Source of the DNA: Tolypeutes matacus
Lineage: Eukaryota > Chordata > Mammalia > Cingulata > Chlamyphoridae
Length of the DNA stretch: 64,000 bases
Direction of reading: 5' to 3'
Assembly: GCA_026826555.1 (NCBI GenBank)
Contig: JAKSZT010054570.1
Location: forward strand, 2,150,485 to 2,214,484
Within the stretch, counting starts at the first letter, position 1, and each line of letters starts with the position of its first letter. This document shows positions 12,188-24,660 of this stretch, one piece after another. The notes under the pieces were generated by a model. It was given only the letters and a program-made list of their open reading frames with translations. It searched no databases and had not been told where the DNA came from. The translations under genes and the position numbers were made by a program.

Positions 12188-12419
12188 TATTTTATTTAAT
12201 TTTAATTAACTTAAATTCAATAACCACATGTAGCTAGTGGCTACAAAATTGCAGACAAGACAGTTCAAGCATTTAATTGCAGAAGACAAATGCAATGGCA
12301 ACCTGATACTCCCTCCTTTGCAGGCAACTTTCTTATCTGAATACTTGTACTATTTATTCATATATCCTAAAATTTTCAAAGTCTGCTAGGTGATTCCTAG
12401 GTAACAAATAACAGAGGTT

Positions 12420-12503
12420 ACCACTTAGGGGCTTTAGAGAATATTAAATGAGTTTAAATGTGCCAAATATTTGGCACATAAGAAGTGCTCAATAAATGTA
12501 GCT
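12420..12503 (+). repeat. MIR/L2 3'-end fragment
   Basis: TTGGCACATAAGAAGTGCTCAATAAATG is the common end motif of these families. Confidence 0.5.
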
Positions 12504-12517
12504 TTCTGGGCTCTTCT

Positions 12518-12764
12518 TTTTTTTAAAAAAAAAGATTTATTTTCTTAATTTATTTAATTATCCCCCCTCTTGCTGCTTGTGCTCATTGTGTCCATTTTCT
12601 GTGCATTTTTCTGTGTCTGCTTGTCTCCCTTTGTTGCGTCATCTTGTTGCGCCAGCTTGCTCACTGTGCCCCGCGGGCCAGCTTGCCTTCATCAGAAGAC
12701 CGAACCCGGGGCCTTCCATATGGTAAATGGGAGCCCAACCAATTGAGCCACAGCCGCTTCCCTC
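12518..12764 (-). repeat. SINE B, full length
   Basis: The minus-strand head GGGAAGCGGCTGTGGCTC and tail TTAAGAAAATAAATC are present. A perfect 13-bp target-site duplication, TCTGGGCTCTTCT, lies at 12505-12517 and 12765-12777. Confidence 0.9.
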
Positions 12765-12777
12765 TCTGGGCTCTTCT

Positions 12778-13300
12778 GATCTGCTCTCTCTGGCTGAGAT
12801 AATTTTTATTTTCTGACTTTATCTGTTTGTTCTGACCCTTCACTCTTAATTTTTATTATACCCAGGATCTAGTCTCCATGTTTCTTACATTTTCGACATA
12901 ATTTTCATCTTATTTCTCTCCTCTGAATTGTGGGAATAATTCTTAAAGCCCTGCTACAACCTACCTCCAAGAGTCAATAATTAAGAATCACAAATTTCAC
13001 TTAAGAACAAATTCTTGCTCTCTGATTCTTTTTCTTATTAATTAGCTATTCTTTAAATTTCAACATTATCCCATTTCTTGCATTAACTATGTTTCATAGG
13101 AAATTACGTGCTCACACTAGTCCCTCTCTTTAAGTCTACAGAGTCTACATATGTCTATCTTTTTGCTTATTCAACTTTAAAGATAAACACCTATGTTTAT
13201 GTAATATTGGGAATTGTGTTGGGTTCAATCAGAAAGCATTTATATCAAGTTTAAATCTTTCAGACCTGGGTGTGGGGGGATATTTACATTGTTACTTCCT
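12778..13300. other. unassigned intronic sequence
   Basis: Nothing recognised. Confidence 0.4.
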
Positions 13301-13305
13301 GTACT

Positions 13306-13801
13306 GGTTATTTATTGCTGCCTAACAATTACCCCAAAACTTAGCAGCTTAAATTAAACATTTATTATTTCACATTTACTCTGTATCAGAAATCTGGGTG
13401 CAGCTTAGCTGGGGCCTCTGACTCAGAGCCTCTCTTAAAAGGCTGCAGTCAATGTGTCAGTGTCACTGTCATCTTAAAGCCTGAGTGGGGGAGGATCTAC
13501 TTCCAAGCTCTCACACACATTACTGTTGGCAGGCATCAAGTCTTCACTGGCTGTTGGCCAAAGACACCAATTCTTTGCCTTATGAACTTGAAAATGGCAA
13601 CTAATTTCCCTCAGAGCAAGTAGCCCAATAAGGAAGCCAAAGCCTCTTGGTAAACTAATCTTGAAAGTGAGAGCCCATCATTTTAGCCATACTTTTAGAA
13701 GTAATTCACTATGTCCAGCCACACTCAAGGGGAGAAGATTACACAAGGACATGAATACCAGGAAGTGGGGACCACTGGGGGCTATCTCAGCCTACCACTT
13801 C
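13306..13801 (-). repeat. solo LTR-like repeat, probably MaLR-type
   Basis: On the minus strand it ends AATAAATGTTTAATTTAAGCTGCTAAGTTTTGGGGTAATTG...TAACCAGTACA, like MaLR LTR 3' ends. The other end reads GTGGTAGGCTGAGATAGCCCC. Family not certain. Confidence 0.5.
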
Positions 13802-15290
13802 CTTGGTCAGCTTATAAATTGAGTAAGATATAGTCAGATAAGCAGGGTTATAGACCAAAGAAAGCAGTTTCGGAGAAAGGAGTTTCAACTTTGTACTTCA
13901 TGGATAGTCTCTCTCCTGCCACCAAAGGCAGTCATTCCCTCTCCTGATGGTCATAGTCCCCTTGATATAGAGCCATTCTGAGCAGTTCCATCCAGTTTCT
14001 GAATCCCTGCTTCAAAGTACAAAATAATCACACCAACAAACTGCTCCATGTTCCACCTTTCTGTTCTAGCTCTGGCTGCTTCCCACAAGGGCTTCTCAAC
14101 CACATAAATGAACACTGAGTTAGTACTTCCTTCAATATGTTCTCATGCACGCTGTTTCCTGTCAAAATTCTTTTTAGTTTAGTTATGGCACCCTTCCATG
14201 GTTTCCTAGGATACTGAACACTCACCATTATACTTGGTGGTCATTTCAGTGTGTGTGTGTGTTTCTTTAATACATGAGCTTAGATCATCCTCCTCCACGG
14301 AAGTCAACACAGCTATTTGTTTAAGTAAGGCACTTTACACATTCTTTAAGACTGTTTTGATAAACATGACAGGAAATGCTTGTTGGTTTTCCTAGCCACA
14401 TAATTCAATTCTATTGTTGGATAAAACAAAGATATTTTAATCTACATCATCGATTCCCAGGATATTTTCTACTATGGTAATTTAAGATACTATATTTTGC
14501 TTTGATTTCTAAAAAAAAATAAAATTACCAAACTTGCAGTTTAGTAAAATGTGACTAATATTACAAAACTTAGTAAGCATACCAACACTTTAACAATATA
14601 ACTACAATCTTAAAAGGTCAGAGCATGCTGCTCAGTTGTTCAGCAGGATGAATAACAAACCATTTTACATAAGCACCTACAACTATGTGCCCAGCAGTGA
14701 GCACCCAGCACTGCAGAATGCTCATAATATTTAAGGGCAAATCGTAAATTGGAATACCAATAGTATTCTAATTCACAAACCAAAATATTCACTTTTGGTT
14801 TAACAATAAAAAATGTGTACCATATTATCCCACGCTTAACCCTTGGAGATAATTTATTCACTCTATTTCCTGAGATTACTAATGGGGGAGAGAGGATCAA
14901 CAAAAACTGATTCAGAACTCAGTAAGATTTCCTATGTGATACCCAACTACAAAGTGTATAGTCTATTACATAATCAGAATATGGGTTCTTCGTCCTTGAT
15001 GAATATGAGGGAAACAGAACTAAGAAGGGACTCAATACAAATATTGTACAACAAACACAAGGCCACTACCTCTGGTTACAGAGTACCTAACATGCACTAG
15101 CAGCCATCCTGTACAAATATAAGGCAGACAATGCAGACCAGGACAAGAGCTTATGGAAGAATGAACACCCAAGACCGAAGAACCTGGGATCTTGGATAAT
15201 CTAGAAGAGCAAAAGCAGTTTATTCACTTCAGACCCCTGTCTATCTCTGGTGGGTTTACATGAGAGAGAAATAAGCTTCTGACTTTTTGA
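13802..15290. other. unassigned intronic sequence with a short (GT)n near 14251
   Basis: No gene or clear repeat recognised. Short open frames do not look protein-like. Confidence 0.4.
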
Positions 15291-15533
15291 ACCACTGTTA
15301 ATAAATATACTAGTTTGTGTGACCCTGAGTACTTCTCTGGACCTCATTTTATTGGTTCACAAAACTGGAAAAAATGATATGAATGCTATTACGTTCTTCT
15401 TTTGCTTAATGTTATTTCCTATTTTTAAAAACAAGCATGCATATTTAATGAAATAAACAAAGTTTCAAATATTTTTAAATGAGATGATGTGAAAACACCT
15501 TGCACAACTTATCCATTTAAAAAATAATTACAG

Positions 15534-15855
15534 GGAGCGGATGTGATTGAGTGCCTGCTTCTCACATGCGAGGTCCTGGGTTGGATCCCTGGTGCCTCCT
15601 AAAAACAAAAGCAAACAAGCAGCAAACAAATAACCAACTCAGGGGAGCCGATGTGGCTCAGTGGTTGAGCACTGGCTTTTCACATATGAGGTCCCATGTT
15701 CAAACTCTGACCCAAGTACTACACACACACACACACACACACACAACAGGGGAGTGGGTGTAGCTCAGTGGTTTGAGCTCCTGCCTCCCATGCACGAGGT
15801 CCTGGGTTCAATCCCCAGTATCTCCTAAAAAATATATAAATAAAGAAAAGAAAAA
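15534..15855 (+). repeat. three-unit SINE: A dimer, (AC)n, and a tRNA-Ala-like monomer in one target-site duplication
   Basis: A left unit 15534-15600, linker ending CCAACTCAGGGG, right unit 15648-15720, (AC)n 15721-15745, then GGGAGTGGGTGTAGCTCAGTGG (tRNA-Ala-like) to about 15825 and an A-rich tail. AATTACAG flanks the whole at 15526-15533 and 15856-15863. Confidence 0.75.
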
Positions 15856-16167
15856 AATTACAGAACGTCCATGAAGTACCAAACACTACTCTAAATGCTA
15901 GAGATATAGAGTTCAGTCCTTCGAGCATGAAACTTACAAATTAGAGAGGAGGAAGCCTACAACAAGCAAGCAAACAATAAGATGATTTCAAATAGTAGTA
16001 TGGATATTTAAAAAGAAAAAAGCAAGTAACAGTGTGTGTACGTCTCTTTCTGGGGTTGCAAGGGGAATCAGTTTATTTATACAAGGTGGTCAAAACGATG
16101 CAAAAACCAGGGAAAAACATATGCACATATGCCAGTTAAAAAGAACTAGTTCAAAACCCTAGGTAAG

Positions 16168-16424
16168 GGAAGCAGCTATGGCTCAATTGGTTGGGCTTCC
16201 GTTTACCATATGGGAGGCCCCGGTTCAATTCCCCGGGCCTCATGGTGAAGGCAAGCCGGCCCGTACGGCGCGGTGAGTGAGCTGGCACAACATGATGACA
16301 CAACAAAGGGAGACAAGCAGACACAGAAAAATGCATAGCAAATGGACACAATGAGCACACGCGGGGGGGGGCGGGGGCGGGGGATGATAAATAAATAAAA
16401 ATAAATCTTTAAAAAACAAAAAAC
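16168..16424 (+). repeat. SINE B, long form
   Basis: Head GGAAGCAGCTATGGCTCAAT, body GGTGAAGGCAAGCCGGCC, CAACATGATGACACAAC, then a G-rich stretch and ATAAATAAAATAAATC. Target-site duplication AAACCCTAGRTAAG at 16154-16167 and 16425-16438. Confidence 0.85.
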
Positions 16425-16737
16425 AAACCCTAGATAAGAAGAATGGTATATATTCATAGAACACCAAGAAATCCCCTATGTAGGCAGAGGCAGTGTGGTC
16501 AAGCACATGAATATTTTATGACTAATATCAGGGAGTAAGTGTTCCTGATGAAAAACAAATCTATGACCTTCTTAATTCTATTTTTTAGTTCCTGGGAAAA
16601 AATGATATTCCCAATAGAAAATTATGATCTTAGCCACCCTTCTATTAGTAACTGACTATAATCTTACATTCTACTTTGCAAATGTCTTTACTCTGAGACA
16701 TTTTAAATTAATTTAAAATCATTTCTTGAGCCAAAAA

Positions 16738-16765
16738 AAAAAGAAAGAAAGAAAGAAAAAGAAAC
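16738..16765. repeat. (GAAA)n microsatellite
   Basis: GAAAGAAAGAAAGAAA within an A-rich stretch. Confidence 0.7.
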
Positions 16766-16816
16766 TTAAGAAATGCATTCATATCTAATAAAGTTAAAAT
16801 TTTCTGATATTTTTAA

Positions 16817-17230
16817 TAAGTTATGCCTTAAAAAAAAAAAAAAATTATTTCCCCCTCTACCCCCCATTGTTTTTTGCACTCTGTCTGCTCTTTGTGTATT
16901 CTTCTGAGTCTGCTTGTCTTCTCTTTAGGCAGCACCAGGAACTGATCCTGGGAACTTCCAGAGTAGACAGAGGCACTCAATCTCTTGTGCCACCTCAGCT
17001 CCCAGGTCTGCTGCCTCTCTTATTGTCTCTCCTCAGTGTCTCTTTTTGTTGCATCATCTTGCTACGCCAGCTCTCCCTGCAGGCCAGCATTCCTGTGCGG
17101 ACCAGCACGCAGCACAGGCCAGCTTGTCACTAGGGCCAGCTTGCCTTTCACGAGGATGCCCTGGGAATTGAACCCTGGACCTCCTATATGGTAGATGGGA
17201 GTCCAATCGCTTGAGCCACATCCGCTTTCC
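16817..17230 (-). repeat. SINE C dimer
   Basis: The minus strand reads head GAAAGCGGATGTGGCTC, with second half GCTGAGGTGGCACAAGAG. Target-site duplication TCTGATATTTT at 16803 and 17231. The distal end shows an A-run on the plus strand rather than the expected T-run. Confidence 0.85.
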
Positions 17231-17280
17231 TCTGATATTTTAAATACACTAACAATTTTCACATATGCATGCAGTCAGCA

Positions 17281-17365
17281 ACTTTTTAATGAGCACCTAC
17301 CATGTATACCAGACACTGGTGCTGGTGCTGAAGATAAAGCAGTAAACAAAGACCCAGCCCATGTG
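17281..17365. repeat. ancient mammalian repeat fragment
   Basis: TAATGAGCACCTACCATGTA...CAGACACTGGTGC...AAAGCAGTAAACAAAGACC is the common old motif 'gagcacctactatgtgccaggcac'. Confidence 0.4.
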
Positions 17366-18380
17366 GATTTTAATATATCAAAGTACATTTTATAAGTTTA
17401 AAAACAGAAATAAGAAAAAAATTTAAAACCTCACTGCTTTTGCTGACTCATGAATGTCTAAAATTTACATTTTAAAATGCAGTCTAAATGTCTTATACAC
17501 AAGCTATTATTTTAACTTCTCTCATTTTTTGCTATGATTGAGGAAAAGAATTTCATAATTTCCCAAAGCTTAGTATATTAAAAACAATAGTACAAAAATT
17601 TGAAATTTAAATCTAAGAAAACATTTAAATGTACTTTTATATTTTAAAAGTTCAAAATATAAATTCTGTGCATTTTCCTTTTCTATGGCAGAGAAAGTGA
17701 TTATCAAGTGTTCTTGCACATAAAAGAAAAGGATCTATAAACATTTTATTGGTATACTTGTGAGTCTTAAAACGAGAAGATTCAAAATACATGCATTTAT
17801 CTCTCACCTCTAAAACCCACAAAAATGACAGTTACAGAATAAAAACAGTTTGAGACAATAAGAAAGAGAACATGCAGGGAAACAACAGACAGAAGATGAC
17901 AACAAATACGTAGAAAATGGAAAGCAGAAACTTAGTAGAATAAAGGAAACTGAAATATAAGAGGAGGTGGAAGGGGATGCCAATCGAAGGACAAGCAGAT
18001 TCACCCTGCAGACCCTGCTAAGGGTAAGGAAATAGAAGCACTGAGAGGGCAAGCAGTGAGGCATGGGACTCAAATAGGGTTACTGGTTGAAAAATCTACA
18101 GAAGATGTAGAGAAGAAATCAAAGTAATAGCCCCACCCTAACACAATTTTACTTTCTTGAGCAACTGAACCAGAGAAGACATAGGTTAGAGCTGAAGTTG
18201 GGGGTGAGGTACCAGACTGAAATCAAAATGAGATGCTGAGCAGTCTTCCTAGATGCCGGAATAGCAGCAGCCAGGCTTGAGGCATGACCTAGTTACCCAC
18301 CCCTCTCCTCTCTGTGACAGGAAATTCATTCTTAACACAGAGATAATGACATTGGCAATATCTTTTAAGACCATACAGTG
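17366..18380. other. AT-rich intronic sequence, possibly with LINE remnants at its right end
   Basis: 17790-18330 reads like an old LINE 5' region (AAGATGCCGGAATAGCAGC-like), but this is weak. Confidence 0.3.
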
Positions 18381-19660
18381 AAGCCCCACCAGCTGATTAG
18401 CCCTGGCAGCATACAAAGCAAAGTGCTTCCAATCTACTTTTTAATACCTCATTCTTAAATACTAACAAACAACCAAGGATCACCAGATGTTGAAGTCTAA
18501 AACATGAAAAAACAAAACAAAACAAAACAAAAAAAAACTAATGCAAATAAGAAAAAAGGAACAGATTGCCAAGATTAGAAAACTTAAAATTATAACAAGA
18601 GTTTTGAAACAAAATTGAGAAACTCTCAGAAAGTAGAAAAAGAAAAGAGGTTAGAAAATAAAAGCGGGGACAAAAGGAGGGTCAGTACAGAAAGCCCAAG
18701 ATCTATATAATAGGAATTTCAGAAAGAGCAAACAAAACAAGAAAAAAACCTGAGGGAAATGAATTATGAGTACCAGCCCAATTAATGGAAAAAACACATA
18801 CCCAGGGGTACATCACTCAGATAGAGGAAAGAAAAATAGCCAATAGAAGGGCATCAAGCTTCTCAAATGCTACACTGGAAGACAGCAGACCAAAGAAATG
18901 CCCTCCAAATTCTGAAGAAAAATAAGTTTCGATACCCAGCCAAACCTGGAAGTGTGACAGTAAAGACATCTTTTCCAGATGGGTAAAATCTTAAAATTTT
19001 TACCTCCCATGAAATCTTTTTCATGAACTATTAAATGATGTGCACCCACCAAAATGAGGCCGTAAACCAAGAAAGAAAAAGACTTGGGATCCAAGAACAA
19101 GGAGATTCAAGATAGGAGAGGCAAAAGGAATACCCAAAAAAGTGATGAGTACGATGATGATAATGAAGGGAAATCCCAGGGCAACAGTTGTGCAACAGAT
19201 GTAGAAAAATGCTCGGGCCACATTGAAGCAGGAGTATTGGAAGGACAGTGCAAGACAAAAATCAAACTGATAGAACAACTGATGTGCTTCAACACACTAA
19301 GAGGAGATTTAGTCTGTCAGAAGATTTGGGGATGACTTAGTAATAGATTCACAAAAAATGAAGTAAATTAGTCAAGACTGAGACAAGATGATGGAAAACT
19401 CTAGGAAGAGGGGCTCCTGTTTAAAAATTAAATAAAAAAGAAAAGAACTGAAGAGTCTTTTGACCATGTAGAAAATTAAAGGCTATATGGAGAGTGCAGA
19501 AAGAAAAAGAGTGATAATAGATTAAAACACACACACACAAAATAAAAAAAATGAAAAAAAAAAACAAAACAAAACAAAAAAAACACCACACCAAAAAAAC
19601 AAAAAAAACCAAGATTATCTCAAGAGATAGGGAAAGAAAACAATCATAATTCATTATATG
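18381..19660 (+). repeat. HAL1/LINE-1-like degenerate copy
   Basis: AAGAAAAATAAGTTTCGATACCC-AGCCAAACC, GTAAAGACATCTTTTCCAGATG and ACCAAGAAAGAAAAAGACTTGGGATCC match the 3' half of half-LINE (HAL1) elements. It ends in a long A/C-rich stretch at 19530-19605. Coding frames are destroyed. Confidence 0.55.
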
Positions 19661-19704
19661 GTAGCAGTGAACAGTATTTATATAGACATAACAATTTCCA
19701 CTCA

Positions 19705-20200
19705 CATTGGTTTCCTATGACTACTAAACAAATTACCACAAATTTGGTGGCTTAAAATAGTGCAAATTAATTTTCTTATAGTTCTGGACGCTAGAAGTTC
19801 AAAATCAGTTCCACTGAGCTAAAATCAAGGTGTCGGTAGGCCCGATCTCTCCTGGAAGCTATAGTGGAGAATCTATTTCCTTGCCTTTTCTAGCTTCTGG
19901 GGGGTACCTGGTATTCCTTGTGCCCCTTTCCTTGCATCACTCCAACCTCTTTGCTTCTGGTTTCACATCTCCTATTTCTGCCCCTCCTTTGACCTTCTTG
20001 CCTCCCCTTTATAAGGACTCTTGTGATAACATGTAGACCGGCCTACAGGGATAATACAGGACACCGTACTCTCCACATCTCAATATCCTTAATTTAATCA
20101 CATCTCAAGTCCCTATTACCATATATAGTAACACTCATGGATTCTGGGGATTAGGATGTGGGTATCTTTGGAGGGGACCATTACTGAGTCTACCACAACT
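19705..20200 (-). repeat. MaLR-type solo LTR (MLT1/MST-like)
   Basis: The plus strand shows CTACTAAACAAATTACCACAAA...GGTGGCTTAAAATAG...GTTCTGGACGCTAG...TCAAGGTGTCGG...CCTTTATAAGGACTCTTGTG...GGGGATTAGGATGTGGG, the reverse complement of a MaLR LTR. Confidence 0.7.
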
Positions 20201-20939
20201 CTGAGTACTGGTTTAACATATAGTAATAATGGTATAATAATACTGAGAAAGAGCAGTAAAGGGGCAAAATAGAGCTCAATTCATACCTTCTATTTATATC
20301 TGTAAAGGTTTAAAATTGATAAAGAAAGAAACAGTTGTATGAGCATATTGCTTAGAAATAGGAAAATAAATACCAGAAGAAACAACTAGAAGAGTCTGGA
20401 GAAGGGGACTTAAGGTGAGGATGGGTGAGAAGTACAGAAAACTTATTTTCCCTTATAAGCATCTTGAAATTAGTTGACTTTTTAAACTATGAGCATTAGC
20501 TACATGGTTCAAATAAAAACCAATATAAAACAAAACTAAGATTAGATGGCTGAGAAGGGAGTGAAATCCTGATCAGAGATTGAAAAAATACCTCAAGGCT
20601 AACTGAAGCAAACAAAAAAATCACATAAATAAAAATTAAAAATTATTCCTATTTATACCAATTAAACACCTGTGCCAGACACTTATGAAACAACCCAAGT
20701 AAGGTTATTAAGAACTCATTTCTTAAATTAATTCTTTTCACAACACTGGGGAGATAATCTACAAAAAAGACACATTACTAGCAAAAGCAAACTTTCACTA
20801 AGTATACTTAGATCATGACCTGAGCTAATCTTGAAAAACAAATACAAATTCAATCTAACAATTAGAGATGGTTAATGTGTAGTAGTATGGTAAAGCTATT
20901 CTTTTAATAGCCAGTACAAAGTTCCCAGGGAAGTGTTTT

Positions 20940-21354
20940 TTTTTTTTTTAATACAAAGTTTGCTTTTTTTTAAGATTTATTTAATTTATTTTTATTTATT
21001 TTTCCGTCCCCCTCATTGTTTTGCTCTCGCTGTCTGCTCTCTGTGTGTTCAGTGTCTGCTTGTCTTCTCTTTAGGTGGCAACAGGAACTGATCCTGGGAC
21101 CTTCCAGAGGGGAGAGAGGCCGCTCAATCTCTTGAGCCACCTCAGCTCCCTGATTTGCTGCGTCTCTCATTGTCTCTCTTTTTGTTGCGCCAGCTCTCTT
21201 CGCGGACCAGCACTCCTGCGCCAGCCAGCATTCCACGTGGGCCAGCTCTCCACTCAGGCCAGCTTGCTTTTCACCAGGAGGCCCTGGGAATCAAACCCTG
21301 GACCTCCCATATGGTAGATGGGAGCACAATCACTTGAGCCACATCCGCTTCCCT
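20940..21354 (-). repeat. SINE C dimer
   Basis: Minus-strand head GGAAGCGGATGTGGCTCAAG, second half GGGAGCTGAGGTGGCTC, and an AAATAAATTAAATAAATC tail. Target-site duplication CCAGGGARGTGTTTT at 20925-20939 and 21355-21369. Confidence 0.9.
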
Positions 21355-21519
21355 CCAGGGAGGTGTTTTATGCATTTATTGAACAAATGTTAAACAATGT
21401 GAGAAAAGCACAATGAATCTATTAAATCTGTCAGAAATGCTGAGCAAAGAATTAAGACACTACCCTACCTGCTACCCCTTCCCCACCAAAAGGCCATCAC
21501 TCAAAGAATAGCCTATGGG

Positions 21520-21690
21520 CTACCACCAACAGCGGCAGCATTGGCATCACTGGGAGCTTGTAAGAAATGCAAAAATCACAGGTTCCACCCCAGATCTAAG
21601 TGCAGCATCATAATTTGCATTTTAACAAGATTCCCAGGAGATTCATATGCACATAAGTTTGAAAAGTACTGCTCTAAGGCTAATACAATT
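21520..21690. repeat. MER5A-like hAT DNA transposon fragment
   Basis: GCATTGGCATCACTGGGAGC, TTGTAAGAAATGCAAAAATC, CACCCCAGATCTAAG and GTTTGAAAAGTACTGCTC follow the MER5A consensus. Confidence 0.7.
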
Positions 21691-22555
21691 CCATTGCCAA
21701 AACAAACACAACATACCTCTGAATAAGGTATCTTATTATAAGAGTATTTATTGGTACAATAAAACTTGCTTTCTATTCTCTTCAGATGCCTGTAGATTGA
21801 AGGACTTTTAACTATATTCCTCAGCCTACTGAAGGTTCTGATAAAGGATTTATATATAATAACCAAAACAGCTGAGTAGTGAAGGAAAGAGTGTAGAGAA
21901 GAAAATATTTATAATATAAAAAGAATATCCCACTTAGGAGTTCCTTAGGGCAGGGAGTAAAAACAGGATTTTAAAGTTTAAGCAGTTAAAGGCCAATACT
22001 TCCAACATGGATTTTTCTGATACTTAAACTTCATATGCCTGCAAACTCTATCCTAACTCTTACGAGAAATTAAAACTAATCATATGAAGGATGCTTTGGA
22101 CCCTGGTGCATGTTCAACCCACCCTCAAGCCCCCACCCCAGAAATTAAGAAACTATAGAGTATATATCTTAAAATAGAACAAAATTCTGGAGGAAATTGA
22201 GAGAAAACGAAAAATCAGACAATAGTAAAGAAACAAGTTTGAACTTTTGTTGCAGCATAGTGATTTTAAATTTAAGAGCAGTCAGAACATCAAACCTCAG
22301 CCTAATCCCAATTTTTATTAAACCAATCTTCCTATTTCTCTGGTTTTTTCAGACTGCTAACCCAACCAGACTAAAAAGTGATATTCATTAATCAACATAT
22401 CATTTATTTAAAGTGCCTACAATGTTCTCCAAACTTCAAAAACAGCTAGTTGATCTTGATTTGTGGACTTCTGATTTTTATTCTTCTGTTAATTGTTAAT
22501 CTGTTAATTGTTCATCAAAAATTAAATAACCACACCAACTCAATTTTCTGAATGC
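21691..22555. other. unassigned intronic sequence
   Basis: Nothing clear. Confidence 0.4.
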
Positions 22556-22559
22556 TTAG

Positions 22560-22680
22560 AATGTACCAAGATTAACCACTCATGTTCATTTAATCCTTTA
22601 AATAACAGGGCAAGTACTATTTATTATCCCCATTTGCGGATAAGAAAACTATCACATAGTTATCAAATGTTAGCTTCCTA
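22560..22680 (-). repeat. MIR-like fragment
   Basis: CATTTAATCCTTTAAATAAC...TATTATCCCCATTTGCGGATAAG matches reverse MIR. Confidence 0.5.
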
Positions 22681-22959
22681 TCAAAAAAAAAAAGAAAGAA
22701 AAAAGAAAAATCACTTCATTTAGAAAGTCTTTCCCATCTACTCTAGATCCAAATTATTTCTTCTTTGAGCTTCCATATAACCTTCCTCAGCTAGAATGCA
22801 TGATTCAAGGGGGGGGAAATTATTACAAATGAATAAGAAAAAGACAAACATTATATACACACACACAATTAGACAAAGGGCATGAGCAGAATCTATACGC
22901 TCAACTGGAAAAGATTTATTCAGAACTGATAACAGTGTGCCAGAAGTTGTCAAGAGGCC

Positions 22960-23400
22960 AAGAAATGAGCAGTCCCATTCACTGCTGGAAGAAGTGAGAA
23001 TGAGTACAAACTATTTAGGGGATAATTTGATAAAACATATCATAAGCCATAATAAAAAAAGATCATGCCCTCTGACCCTGCAATTCCATTTTTTGGAATA
23101 TATCCTAAGGAAATATAAGAGTCTCATAAGGATGGTCATCATCATATTTGTAATAGTAAAAACTGTACGTAAACAACCTAAATTAAATAGACTAGACATC
23201 CAATTACATCTATATAGCCACTGAACTTCTCAAATATCTTAAGAGAAAAAAGCAAAATATAAGAATGTGATGTCAATTTTCAAAATACATATTTTGAAAA
23301 AATATTCAAAGTGAAAAAAAGGACTGTATGTTGGAAAGAAATATGTACAAATGAACAGTAATGGTGAAATTATGTGATTTTTTCCCATTCACTTATAGTG
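22960..23400 (+). repeat. old LINE-1 ORF2 3' end/3'UTR fragment
   Basis: CCCATTCACTGCTGGAAGAAG, TGACCCTGCAATTCCA, GGAATATATCCTAAGGAAAT and GTAAACAACCTAAATT match a conserved LINE-1 segment. Confidence 0.65.
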
Positions 23401-23414
23401 TATGGCCTTTTAAG

Positions 23415-23544
23415 ACAGAAGAACCAAAGTTAAACCCATGGCTCCCCCAACCAACTGTGTAACCTTGGGCATGTTACTTTATCCAAGCCTCGGTTTCCTC
23501 AGCTATAAAATAAAAAGAACAGTTGAGAGAATTAAAATGAGAAT
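23415..23544 (+). repeat. MIR fragment
   Basis: AACTGTGTAACCTTGGGCATGTTACTTT...GCCTCGGTTTCCTC is MIR core. Confidence 0.65.
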
Positions 23545-24660
23545 ATAGTCTCTCTAAGCCAAACTCTGCATATAAATGCATTACGTACCCCCAGCTATGT
23601 CCCACTCATGTCCCAGGGGTGGGACATGACTCCTGGGGATAAGCCTCCCAAGGCACCGAGGGTTTAATACCAAGCACCAACTAGCAAGGCAACTGGAAAA
23701 AGATCTTGACCAAAAGGGGGAAAGGGTAAAGACAAATGAGTTTATATGGCTAAGAGACTTCAAAGTGAGTTGGGAGGTCATTCCAGAGCTTACGCTTATA
23801 TATCTCAGTAGGATCTCAATGACTGCCACAGTAAATACTGCCTCAAACAGGAGGATTCCTGAGGGCTCTGGAGACATCCAGACACTATAGGTAGGGCTGA
23901 CAGCTCAGAAGTCTGGCACCCTGCCAGTGGGTCCTCTTTGGAATTATGTTCCCTAGTGTGATAGAGCTGGACTCAGTTGTAGTTTCCCTACACATGGCTC
24001 TTTAGGCCCTTATATGTGAACCTATAGCTAGTACTAGAGTTGATAGGTTTAGGTCCAATAAACTTAAATCTTTGGGCTTTCCATGTGCCAGTCAGGCCCT
24101 GAATCTCAACAGATTTGCAACACACCTACTCACAGTTCATTGGACTCACCCAGGACAACTAACAAGGAAATGATGATGGACAACAACCAGCCCAAGGAAC
24201 AGAGAGAGCCTACAACTGCAAGCAAGATAATCCCATCCATCTGCCCCATGGGATCTAAGCCTCCTCTCAATTAGAGGCGGGGTAGACATCACCATCCCTG
24301 AATCCTCAGGATTGGAGAATAAATGATGGACTAGAGTAGACTTACTGTTATTCTACTATAGACTTAATTGTTATTCTAGCAATGGAAGAACTTTTATCAT
24401 TGATGTGGAGGCAGTGGCCACCAGAGGTTCTGAGGGTAGGGAGAGGGGAAAAATAGGTGTAATATGGGGGCACTGTTGGGACATTGGAATTGTCCTGAAT
24501 TACGTTGCAATGACAGATACAGGCCATTATATATCTTGTCATAACTTACAAAACTGTGCAGGAGAGAGTTTAAACTAAAATGTAAACTATAATCCATACT
24601 TAGTGACAATGCTCCAATATGTGTTCATCAATTGTAACAAATGTACCACACTAAAAACAA
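23545..24660 (+). repeat. LINE-1 3'UTR-like copy (long form)
   Basis: Starts AGTCTCTCTAAGCCAAACTC, about 170 nt before the start of the 3713 copy, and runs to GTACCACACTAAAAAC. It lacks the last 90 nt of the other copies and joins an A/C-rich linker. Confidence 0.65.
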
